Under the pieces are notes generated by a model. That model saw nothing but the letters and a program-made list of their open reading frames with translations, was not told the DNA's origin and searched no databases. A DNA stretch of 64,000 nucleotides, from NCBI GenBank assembly GCA_035063765.1, contig JAPSFT010000005.1, forward strand, positions 62,001-126,000, given 5' to 3'. The translations under genes were made by a program, and so were the position numbers. Positions 27,228 through 33,967 of the stretch are shown here, piece after piece. Every line of letters begins with the position of its first letter. Position 1 is the stretch's first letter. The DNA is from Deltaproteobacteria bacterium. GTDB lineage: Bacteria > Myxococcota_A > UBA9160 > PR03.

Positions 27228-27554
27228 ATGCAGCGCGAGACCCGGCGAGCCTTCCTCGGTCTGGTCGCATGCAGCCTCGGCATGGGCGCGACGAGCGCGC
27301 TCGCAGCCTCCCCGCACCCGGGCGGTGGCTCGAGCGAGGGCTTTGCCGTCGATGCCGACACCAAGGAGCGATGCGCCACGTGTCAGTTCTGGGGTGGCAG
27401 GCGCCGTGTCACGGTGGATGGCAAGACCGTGCTCGCCGAGAGCCTCGGCGTGTGCAACAACCCCGCGAGCCACAACCACCAGAAGGTGACGACGCCCGAG
27501 ACGGGGCCGATGCCCCGCTCGAAGAAGTGGGAGGCCCTGACCGTCGCCCGCTAG
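27228..27554 (+). CDS. Tat-exported small protein with a conserved three-Cys, His-rich core
   Basis: The 108-residue protein starts at ATG 27228, six bases after GGAGGT. The N-terminus has a twin-arginine signal (RRAFLGL) and a hydrophobic stretch ending at ALAA, so the protein is probably exported folded, with a cofactor or metal. The mature part has CATCQFWGG, then LGVCNNPASHNHQK and ETGPMPRSKKW. Three Cys and two His could bind a metal or an iron-sulphur centre; it is too short in Cys for a classic HiPIP. It precedes the formate-tetrahydrofolate ligase gene by 21 bp and may share its promoter. Function unknown. Confidence 0.75.
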   Translation: MQRETRRAFLGLVACSLGMGATSALAASPHPGGGSSEGFAVDADTKERCATCQFWGGRRRVTVDGKTVLAESLGVCNNPASHNHQKVTTPETGPMPRSKKWEALTVAR

Positions 27555-27575
27555 CGGAGCGTGAGGAGCCCACTC

Positions 27576-29237
27576 GTGCCGACCGATCGCCAGCGCACCG
27601 GACCGCGGCCGCTCGCCGAGCTCGCTGCAGGACTCGGCCTCGCGCCCGCGGAGTGGCGGCCGTTCGGCTGGGATGCGGCGAAGGTCGATCCGGCGCTCCT
27701 GGGCGGGCCGCGCCGGCGGCCGGGCGCGGGGCGCCTGGTGCTGGTCTCGGCGATCACGCCGACACCCGCCGGCGAGGGCAAGACGACGACCAGCATCGGC
27801 CTCGCGAACGGCCTGGCGCGGCTCGGCGAGTCGGTGTGCCTGGCGCTCCGCGAGCCCTCGCTCGGCCCCGTCTTCGGCATGAAGGGTGGGGGCACGGGTG
27901 GCGGGTGCAGCCAGCTCGTGCCGAGCGAGCGCATCAATCTCCACTTCACGGGCGACTTCCACGCGATCACGGCGGCGCACAACCTGCTCGCCGCGCTGCT
28001 CGACAACCACGTGTACTGGGGCAACGCCCTGCGCATCGATCCGCGCCGCGTGCTGTGGCGGCGCGTCGTCGACTGCAACGACCGCGCGCTGCGCAACGTG
28101 ATCGTGGGCCTCGGCGGCGCGACCCAGGGCGTTCCCCGCGAGACCGGCTACGACATCACGGCGGCATCGGAAGTGATGGCGGCGCTGTGCCTGGCGGAGG
28201 GCGAGGCCGACCTGCGCGCGCGGCTCGAGCGCCTGCTCGTGGCCTTCACCTACGACGGCGAGCCGGTGACGGCCGCGAAGCTCGGAGCAGCCGGATCGAT
28301 GCTGGTGCTCCTCCACGATGCCCTCTGGCCGAATCTCGTCCAGACGCAGGAGGGTGTGCCGGCGCTCGTACACGGCGGTCCGTTCGCGAACATCGCCCAC
28401 GGCTGCAACTCGGTGGTGGCGACACGCCTGGCGCTGCAGCTCGCCGACTGGGCCGTCACCGAGGCCGGCTTCGGCTTCGACCTCGGCGCCGAGAAGTTCT
28501 TCGACATCAAGTGCCGATCCGCCGGTCTCGACACCGCCGCGGTCGTGCTGGTGGCGACCGTGCGCGCGCTCAAGCTCCATGGCGGGGTGGCGCTGCGCGA
28601 TCTCTCGACGAGCGACGCGGCGGCCGTCCGGCGCGGGCTGCCGAACCTCGACAAGCACGTCGAGAACATCCGCCACTTCGGCGAGCAGCCGATCGTGGCC
28701 TTGAACCGCTTCGGCGGCGATGCCGACGAGGAGGTCGCGGTCGTCGCCGAGCGCTGCGAGCGGCTCGGCGTCCCCTTCGCGGCCACCGACCACTTCGTGC
28801 GTGGCGGGGAGGGCGCCGAGGCGCTGGCGCGCGTCGTGCGCGAGCACGCCGCCGCACACGGAACGCCCTTCGAGCCTCTCTACCGGCTCGAGGAGCCGCT
28901 CCCGGACAACGTGCTGGCCGTCGCACGCAAGATGTATGGGGCGAACGGGGTGGTCTTCACGCGCGAGGCGGAGCGCGACCTGCGCGAGATCCGCCGGCTC
29001 GGCTACGAGTCCCTGCCCGTGTGCGTCGCCAAGACCCAGGCCTCGCTCTCCGACGACCCCGCCCGGCGCGGCCGCCCCGCGGACTTCGACGTCACCGTGC
29101 GCGCGATCCAGATCAACGCGGGCGCCGGCTTCCTGGTCGTGCTGACCGGCGACATCCTGCGGATGCCGGGCCTGCCGCGCCGGCCCCTCGCAGAGGCGAT
29201 CGACCTGCGCGATGGCTCGATCGTCGGGGTGCACTAG
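27576..29237 (+). CDS. fhs: Formate-tetrahydrofolate ligase
   Basis: The 553-residue enzyme makes 10-formyl-tetrahydrofolate from formate, THF and ATP in one-carbon metabolism. It carries the P-loop TPTPAGEGKTTTSIGL, then SLGPVFGMKGG, ERINLHFTGDFHAI, DCNDRALRNVIVGLGG, TGYDITAASEVMA and LVHGGPFANIAHGCNS, all hallmarks of the family, and the length is standard. GTG 27576, seven bases after GAGGAG, is the best start; GTG 27561 is in frame upstream. No folD or gcv gene is adjacent. The gene lies in a block bracketed by two copies of the TauE/SafE 3' end. Confidence 0.96.
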   Translation: MPTDRQRTGPRPLAELAAGLGLAPAEWRPFGWDAAKVDPALLGGPRRRPGAGRLVLVSAITPTPAGEGKTTTSIGLANGLARLGESVCLALREPSLGPVFGMKGGGTGGGCSQLVPSERINLHFTGDFHAITAAHNLLAALLDNHVYWGNALRIDPRRVLWRRVVDCNDRALRNVIVGLGGATQGVPRETGYDITAASEVMAALCLAEGEADLRARLERLLVAFTYDGEPVTAAKLGAAGSMLVLLHDALWPNLVQTQEGVPALVHGGPFANIAHGCNSVVATRLALQLADWAVTEAGFGFDLGAEKFFDIKCRSAGLDTAAVVLVATVRALKLHGGVALRDLSTSDAAAVRRGLPNLDKHVENIRHFGEQPIVALNRFGGDADEEVAVVAERCERLGVPFAATDHFVRGGEGAEALARVVREHAAAHGTPFEPLYRLEEPLPDNVLAVARKMYGANGVVFTREAERDLREIRRLGYESLPVCVAKTQASLSDDPARRGRPADFDVTVRAIQINAGAGFLVVLTGDILRMPGLPRRPLAEAIDLRDGSIVGVH

Positions 29238-29270
29238 CGGCGGGTCTGCCGCCACCTACCGTTCCCCGCC

Positions 29271-29333
29271 GGCGCGACGATCGTGCGGGCGCTCGGAGCC
29301 GCGCGGTGTCTCGTGGGGGTGCGGCTGCTGATG
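29271..29333 (+). pseudogene. Remnant of a TauE/SafE gene 3' end (direct repeat copy B)
   Basis: Translated in the matching frame this reads GATIVRALGAARCLVGVRLLM, against GAAIVRALGAALCLVGVRLLL at the exporter's C-terminus. The fragment has no start, its upstream part is missing, and it continues without a stop into the VWA gene on the other strand. It marks either a second decayed exporter gene or the scar of a recombination that placed the fhs block here. Confidence 0.6.
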
Positions 29334-29337
29334 ACCC

Positions 29338-30675
29338 TCAGCGGCTCACGCGGAGACCCGGTGCGCGTCGAGCGCCGCCTGCGACTGCCTCGCAGGCCTC
29401 CTCGAGGGTCGTGACGCGGCGGATCCGTGCGCGCCGGCGCAGCGCGCGGCAGCGTGCGGCCAGTTCGGCCGAAGGGCGATCTCCGACTCCCGTGACGCCG
29501 CCGTCGCTCACCCAGATCCGCGGAGCGCGCTGGCGAGCGAGCCACTCGAGCGCGGGCAGGTCCACGACGTTGCCGCTCCCGAAGCCACCGAGGTTCTCGA
29601 TGGCGGCTCGCTGTCCGTTCTCGGCGACGATGCGCAGCTCGCCGGTGTCGTCAGCGCCCGCATAGAGTGCAATCCGAGTGCGAGTAGGTGCAGCAGCGAG
29701 GAAGCGATCGAGATCCCCGGCCGAGATCGACATGCTGCCGCTGACGTCCACGAGCACCGTGACGCCGTGCTCACGCCTGTGGCCCCGGAAGATCGCGCGA
29801 TCCGTGGCCCAGCGGTGCACGTAGCGGACGACGCTGCCCTCACTCGCGGCGCGCCAGACCCGCCCGCCGCTGCGTGCGCGCAGCGTCACCGGAAGGGGCA
29901 TCGTCCGGACCACGAGCCGCCCGGGACCGACGGCGGGGCCGCCGTCGGGGTCCGCGCTCGGGCGCGTGCGCAGGCCCCAGGCCTTGCCGTCTCGTTCGCC
30001 GACGGAGACGCAGCAGCGGACCACCGAGCGCGTCCGGGCCTTGCCCTCCGCGTCGAGGATGCCCTCCGCGCGCAGCTCCTCCGCGAGCGAACGTGCGAGC
30101 GCGAGGCCGGTTGCGAAGGGTGCCGCCACGAGTCTCCGGCGCTCGGCCGCCCTGCGAAGGGTGCGATCGACGCGTGCGACCCAGCCGCGGATCGCTTCGC
30201 CGAACGGCGTGTCGTCGCGCCGGAGCACGTGAGCCATCGCCGGCTCCACGCTCGTCCCGATCGACGCCACGGCACGCTGGAAGAGCGCGAAGGCGTCTCC
30301 GCGCTTGGCGTCGCCCGCAGCGAGCAGGATCACCCTTGCTTCCGACTCGAAGTCGAGCTCCTGCGGCAGGCCCGCGCGCTCGATCCCGAGGTTCACGCGC
30401 GCATCCTCGACGGCGGCGAGGACGCCGATCTCGAACGAGACCTGCGGCAGCACGAGCGGTGAGAAGCGGGCGTGTCCGAGCTCGTGGCGCCGGACGGGCC
30501 GGCCGTCCTCGCGCAGGGGGACCCACATGCGGCGCCCGGCGCGGTCGACGGCCCCGTCCGTGCCCAGACCGGGCTCGTGGGAGGAATCGCGGATCCGGTA
30601 GGGATGCGCCGGAGGTGCATCCTCGACGAGCTCCGGATACGGGAGGAAGAGCAGGGGATCGGCGGATCGGGTCAT
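29338..30675 (-). CDS. VWA-domain protein with an HELGH metal motif, CobT-like
   Basis: The 445-residue soluble protein starts at ATG 30675; GTG 30681, overlapping the ATPase stop as GTGA, is also possible. The C-terminal third is a von Willebrand A domain with the MIDAS motif VDVSGSMS and the later SDGGVTG. The N-terminal part holds HELGH (about residues 64-68), followed some 25 residues later by VEDARVN, resembling the paired HExxH and E-D/A-R elements of CobT-like VWA proteins. With the upstream MoxR-type ATPase it forms the usual ATPase/VWA pair that remodels or inserts metal into a target. The target is unknown. Confidence 0.85.
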   Translation of the reverse strand: MTRSADPLLFLPYPELVEDAPPAHPYRIRDSSHEPGLGTDGAVDRAGRRMWVPLREDGRPVRRHELGHARFSPLVLPQVSFEIGVLAAVEDARVNLGIERAGLPQELDFESEARVILLAAGDAKRGDAFALFQRAVASIGTSVEPAMAHVLRRDDTPFGEAIRGWVARVDRTLRRAAERRRLVAAPFATGLALARSLAEELRAEGILDAEGKARTRSVVRCCVSVGERDGKAWGLRTRPSADPDGGPAVGPGRLVVRTMPLPVTLRARSGGRVWRAASEGSVVRYVHRWATDRAIFRGHRREHGVTVLVDVSGSMSISAGDLDRFLAAAPTRTRIALYAGADDTGELRIVAENGQRAAIENLGGFGSGNVVDLPALEWLARQRAPRIWVSDGGVTGVGDRPSAELAARCRALRRRARIRRVTTLEEACEAVAGGARRAPGLRVSR

Positions 30676-30677
30676 CG

Positions 30678-31448
30678 TCACAGATCGAGCTTCTGCTGCG
30701 CCATCGCAAGCAGGAGGGCATCGTGGATCTGCGTCCCCCGCTGGCGGCCGAACACCGCCATGCACGCGTCCTCGAGGCCGAGCGCGTGTCGCAGGACGTC
30801 GAGGACCAGGAAGGGGCGCACGCTGACCCGGCGCTCCTCGTCGAGGGCAACCGCGCGCCGCGCCGCCTCGCGCAGCAGGGGGGAGAGCGCAGCGAGGGCG
30901 GAGGGGTGTGGCTCGTCGATCTCGAAGCTGACATCGAAGCGATCGCGCAAGGCCGGCGGGAGCTCCGTCGGGGGTTGGTTGTCGGTCACGATCACGCGAA
31001 ACCCGGGTGCAGGCCCGACGGTCTCGCTCGTCGGGAGCGTGATGGATGCGGTCTCCGGGCGTTCGAGTACCGGGTGCAGGAAGGAGAGCGCATCGTCGCT
31101 TGCGTGGAGCAGCTCGTTCAGCACGAGCAGCCCGCCTTCGCGCATGGCGCGGACGACAGGGCCGTCCATCCACACGAGCTCGCTTCCTCGCGGCGTCCAG
31201 TGGCCGCGCAGCTCGCTCGCGGGCATCTCCTGGGTGAGCGTCACCACGTAGACGGGCTCGGCGCCACGGTGTCCTTCGTGGATCGCGAAGTGGGTCTTGC
31301 CGATGCCGGGCGGTCCGTGCAGGTAGACGTGCCGCACGCACTCGCAGGCGATCGCGCGCCGAACCAGGTCCCAGGTCGAACGTGTGCCCCGCGCATCGTT
31401 CTTGCCCTTGTTCTTCGCCTCGCTCTTGTCGGTCTTCGCCGTGGCCAT
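30678..31448 (-). CDS. MoxR-type AAA+ ATPase
   Basis: The 256-residue ATPase starts at ATG 31448 behind GAGGAGG. A Lys-rich N-terminus precedes Walker A GPPGIGKTHFA. The Walker B strand reads LLVLNELLHAS, with Asn where the magnesium-coordinating Asp normally stands, while the catalytic Glu is kept. Sensor 1 TDNQPP and the Arg-finger region ALRDRFDVSFEID are present. MoxR ATPases act with VWA proteins as chaperones or chelatase motors; here the VWA gene follows with overlapping or 2-bp-spaced start. The Asn may slow ATP hydrolysis. Confidence 0.87.
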   Translation of the reverse strand: MATAKTDKSEAKNKGKNDARGTRSTWDLVRRAIACECVRHVYLHGPPGIGKTHFAIHEGHRGAEPVYVVTLTQEMPASELRGHWTPRGSELVWMDGPVVRAMREGGLLVLNELLHASDDALSFLHPVLERPETASITLPTSETVGPAPGFRVIVTDNQPPTELPPALRDRFDVSFEIDEPHPSALAALSPLLREAARRAVALDEERRVSVRPFLVLDVLRHALGLEDACMAVFGRQRGTQIHDALLLAMAQQKLDL

Positions 31449-31600
31449 CGGATCGTCCTCCTCGTTCGCAGGCGAGGGGAACGGTCGCAGACGGCGAGGC
31501 GGATGGGGCGATGGCCCGAGCGCACGTTTCGGGCCGTCGGCTCGGGGGCGGAGCGGCACGGCCCCGGCGCTCGCACGCCGGCAGCCCCATCCCGGCGACC

Positions 31601-31798
31601 TCAGAGGCCCGGTACGAAGATGTGTAGGAGGAAGAGGAGGACCGGGAAGGCCACGAAGAGCAGCAGGAGCAACCACATGCCCTTTGGCGAGATCCCCTGC
31701 GCGGCGGGGTCTTCCGTCACCGGGTGCTCGCAATGGGGGCAGGCCCAGGCGCTGTTCGGGATCTCGGTCCCGCACTCGGAGCACCGAAGCGGCTTCAT
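31601..31798 (-). CDS. Zinc-ribbon single-pass membrane protein
   Basis: The 65-residue protein starts at ATG 31798, with GGGGAAG upstream. The N-terminus is a zinc ribbon of two CxxC knuckles (CSEC and CPHC), followed by a short linker and a C-terminal hydrophobic helix (WLLLLLFVAFPVLLFLL). Such proteins often anchor regulators or transport machines at the membrane. It lies between the MoxR gene and a hypothetical gene; a TAGAAT -10 candidate is 75 bp upstream. Function unknown. Confidence 0.75.
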   Translation of the reverse strand: MKPLRCSECGTEIPNSAWACPHCEHPVTEDPAAQGISPKGMWLLLLLFVAFPVLLFLLHIFVPGL

Positions 31799-31872
31799 TC
31801 CGGCTTCCCCCAAAGCTCCCGTCCCGGTCGCGTACCCGCTGCGCTGCGCGCCACGCCTCCGGCGACCCTGGG

Positions 31873-31878
31873 ATTCTA
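31873..31878 (-). promoter_or_regulatory. Candidate -10 (TAGAAT) of the zinc-ribbon gene
   Basis: Minus-strand TAGAAT lies in the 174-bp gap upstream of the zinc-ribbon gene. Confidence 0.35.
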
Positions 31879-31910
31879 GGCCCTCGTCCAGGGGATCTAC
31901 AGGGCCCGCG

Positions 31911-31938
31911 CGTGGAGCGGAGCCCAGGCGGCTCCACG
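31911..31938 (-). terminator. Hairpin downstream of the 246-residue hypothetical gene
   Basis: CGTGGAGC (31911-31918) pairs exactly with GCTCCACG (31931-31938) around a 12-nt loop, 34 bp after the stop of the gene at 31973-32713. There is no T-run. Confidence 0.45.
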
Positions 31939-31972
31939 GCCGCGCTCGCTGCGCGCCCAGCGGGTTGGCTTC

Positions 31973-32713
31973 TCAGCTCGTGTGCTGGAGGATGACCGTG
32001 GCGTCCCAGCTCTGCGCGAAGCCGAGATCCGGCGTCCGCGTCGGGATCACGCCCATCTCGAGCTCGGCCATCACGAAGCCGGGCTTCTCGGCGAGCTCGG
32101 GGAAGCGCGTGCGGAGCAGGTACGCCCAGATCAGCGTCGTGGTGCCGTCCATCGCGAAGATCCCGATGTAGCCGGGCTCGCCCGGTCCGAGCTCGTCGAG
32201 GTGCAGCAGGAATGCGGCGGTGCGATTCGAGCTGCGGTAGCGGGCCGCACCGAGCTCGTTGTAGCGCGATCCCTCGCGTGCGTAGAAGAAGATGTGCTTG
32301 CGGTCCTCGAAGCCGCGGGCGAGCTCGCCGTGGAACGTCGGGTGCAGGATGGCCTCTACGCGGCTCAGGATCGTGAAGCAGCCGCGCCACGCCTCGAGGA
32401 TCCGCTTCTCGAGGTCGGTCTGGCCACGGTTCACCTGCTTGCGCCCGCACTCGTCGAGGGGCGGCCGGGTCGCGGTGAGGATGCGATCGCCGGGACCGGC
32501 CGGCACCGGAACCTCGAGGAGGCCGCCCGGACGGCTCCTCGGAGGCGGCGAGTGGTTGAGCAGGAGTCCGCCGTAGTGCCAGCCGAGGCGGGCGAGCAGC
32601 GCGAGCATCTCGAAGGTCGCAGCGCCGTCGCGGATCTGGAAGGGACGCACGCGGCGCGAGGAATCGTGCTGGGGAAGCGAGTAGGCAAAGGGAAAGACGA
32701 AGCGCGGACGCAT
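31973..32713 (-). CDS. Hypothetical protein (246 residues)
   Basis: The soluble 246-residue protein starts at ATG 32713 behind GGAGAA. No signal peptide or membrane helix is visible. Patches such as FEMLALLARLGWHYGG, HIFFYAREGSRYNE and GYIGIFAMDGTTTLIWAYLL suggest a mixed alpha/beta fold. I do not recognise a family. It is bounded by terminator-like hairpins on both sides, so it is probably monocistronic. Confidence 0.7.
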   Translation of the reverse strand: MRPRFVFPFAYSLPQHDSSRRVRPFQIRDGAATFEMLALLARLGWHYGGLLLNHSPPPRSRPGGLLEVPVPAGPGDRILTATRPPLDECGRKQVNRGQTDLEKRILEAWRGCFTILSRVEAILHPTFHGELARGFEDRKHIFFYAREGSRYNELGAARYRSSNRTAAFLLHLDELGPGEPGYIGIFAMDGTTTLIWAYLLRTRFPELAEKPGFVMAELEMGVIPTRTPDLGFAQSWDATVILQHTS

Positions 32714-32809
32714 CGGAATTTCTCCGCAGGGGAGGCCCCGGCGAAGGACACACCCCGCGCGCGCCGCCGCCGGGCCAGAGAAATCCGAAAGAGGGTACCG
32801 GGTCGATTC

Positions 32810-32829
32810 CGGCCCGGGGTTTCGGGCCG
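32810..32829 (-). terminator. Terminator hairpin after the NTF2-like gene
   Basis: CGGCCCG (32810-32816) pairs with CGGGCCG (32823-32829) around GGGTTT, starting 14 bp downstream of the stop codon at 32844. A CTCTTTC patch follows further on along the minus strand. Confidence 0.5.
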
Positions 32830-32843
32830 ATTCCTCTCCGGCG

Positions 32844-33428
32844 TCACCCCTCGGGGGTGGTGGTCGATCCGGTCCGCGCGCCGGTGCCGCAGGCCCGCAG
32901 CTCGGCCGGGCGGTAGGGCTCGCGGCGCTCGAAGCGGGGCTCCCCGCGGATGCGAGCGATGCGCCAGGCGTTGCCCTCGCGCACGAACTCGTAGAAGTGC
33001 CGTCCCTCGGTGTGGCTGCGGGTGCCGGGCGGCGCGCCGCGGGGGTCGTAGCCGAAGTGGACGAAGTAGTCGGCGCCGGTGGCGTGCTCGCCCGCGACCT
33101 CGACGCGGAAGTTCGCGAGCACCATCGTCGAGCAGCGTACGAAGGGGAAGACGCCCGTGAGGAAGAGCTGGCGCACCGCGGCCTGGCCGATCGTCGGCGG
33201 GAAGCCGTAGGCGGAGAGGTCGTAGACCACGTCCTCGCTCAGGAGCGCCATCAGCGCGTCGATGTCCTTGCCGTCCACGGCCCACGCGAAGGCGACGGGC
33301 AGGCGCGCGATCTCGGCCGCGGCGTCGGTGGATCGGCCCGCGCGCGCGCCGGCGCAGCTCGCGCTGGCGAGCGCGAGCAGGCCCCACGCGACGAGCCACC
33401 CTCGCGTGCCGGTCCGGATCCGAGTCAT
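32844..33428 (-). CDS. SnoaL/NTF2-like fold protein with N-terminal signal
   Basis: The 194-residue protein starts at ATG 33428 behind GGAGGAG. The N-terminus is a hydrophobic export signal ending near ASASCAG; the Cys suggests a lipoprotein but the lipobox is not canonical. The body is an NTF2-like cone: a helix with RLPVAFAWAVDGKDIDALMALLSEDVVYDLS, the typical opening of SnoaL/polyketide-cyclase-like domains, and a C-terminal sheet (SHTEGRHFYEFVREGNAWRIARIRG). These domains bind small hydrophobic ligands, sometimes with catalysis. It is divergent from the marR-ClC operon and may be a MarR target. Confidence 0.78.
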   Translation of the reverse strand: MTRIRTGTRGWLVAWGLLALASASCAGARAGRSTDAAAEIARLPVAFAWAVDGKDIDALMALLSEDVVYDLSAYGFPPTIGQAAVRQLFLTGVFPFVRCSTMVLANFRVEVAGEHATGADYFVHFGYDPRGAPPGTRSHTEGRHFYEFVREGNAWRIARIRGEPRFERREPYRPAELRACGTGARTGSTTTPEG

Positions 33429-33488
33429 CGGGAACTCCTCCTGGGTGCGAGAGCAGGCGGCGGCGCGGCGCTCCGAAAGGGTCGCGCC

Positions 33489-33516
33489 ACGATATGATCG
33501 TGCTACGATCCATCGT
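33489..33516. promoter_or_regulatory. Twin dyads ACGAT-N2/3-ATCGT overlapping the marR promoter
   Basis: ACGATATGATCGT (33489-33501) and ACGATCCATCGT (33505-33516) are two nearly identical inverted repeats with centres about 15 bp apart. They contain TATGAT (33493-33498) and TACGAT (33504-33509), either of which can serve as -10; the second would start transcription at the ATG 33518. This fits a double operator for the MarR protein, controlling its own operon and perhaps the divergent NTF2-like gene. Confidence 0.6.
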
Positions 33517-33517
33517 C

Positions 33518-33967
33518 ATGCGTCCGGCGGCCGCCCCGCGTTCCCGATCCGACCCGAGCCGGGCCGAGTACCGCGCCCTCGCGGAGCTACGCTACCGGAT
33601 CCGGCGCTTCCTCCACTTCAGCGAGGCCGCGGCGCGCGAGGCCGGGCTCGAGCCGCAGCAGCACCAGCTCCTGCTGGCGATCAAGGGGCTGCCCGACGAC
33701 CGGCTGGCCACGATCGGCGTGCTGGCGGAGCGGCTGCAGCTCCGCCACCACTCGGCCAACGAGCTGCTGCGCCGGGCCGAGCAGCGCGGGCTGATCTCGA
33801 CCCGGCGCGCCGACGAGGACCGGCGCCAGGTCCTCGTGAGCCTCACCCGGAAGGGGGAGCTCGCGCTCCACGAGCTCTCGCTCGCCCACCTGGCCGAGCT
33901 GCGCTCCGAGGCGCGGGCACTGGTCGAAGGGCTCGAGCAGCTCCTCGGCGCGGGGGGGCGGCGGTGA
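33518..33967 (+). CDS. MarR-family transcriptional regulator
   Basis: The 149-residue winged-helix protein has a helical dimerisation N-terminus, a recognition region ATIGVLAERLQLRHHSANELLRRAEQRGLI, and the wing RADEDRRQVLVSLTRKG, the standard MarR signature with its D-x-R-x-R element. ATG 33518 is preferred over ATG 33494, because the latter lies inside the -10/dyad region. It binds short dyads as a dimer and releases DNA on ligand binding. The stop overlaps the GTG of the ClC gene (GTGA), so both are coregulated. The ligand is unknown. Confidence 0.9.
   Translation: MRPAAAPRSRSDPSRAEYRALAELRYRIRRFLHFSEAAAREAGLEPQQHQLLLAIKGLPDDRLATIGVLAERLQLRHHSANELLRRAEQRGLISTRRADEDRRQVLVSLTRKGELALHELSLAHLAELRSEARALVEGLEQLLGAGGRR

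Noticed and set aside
31384-31995. Plus-strand frame with a signal-peptide-like N-terminus
   Set aside because: It lies across the start of the MoxR gene and the whole zinc-ribbon gene in antisense, and after the first 30 residues is Arg/Gly/Pro-rich noise; no ribosome-binding site.
33494-33517. Earlier ATG at 33494 for marR
   Set aside because: It lies inside the TATGAT -10 and the first dyad; ATG 33518 fits the promoter geometry and family length.
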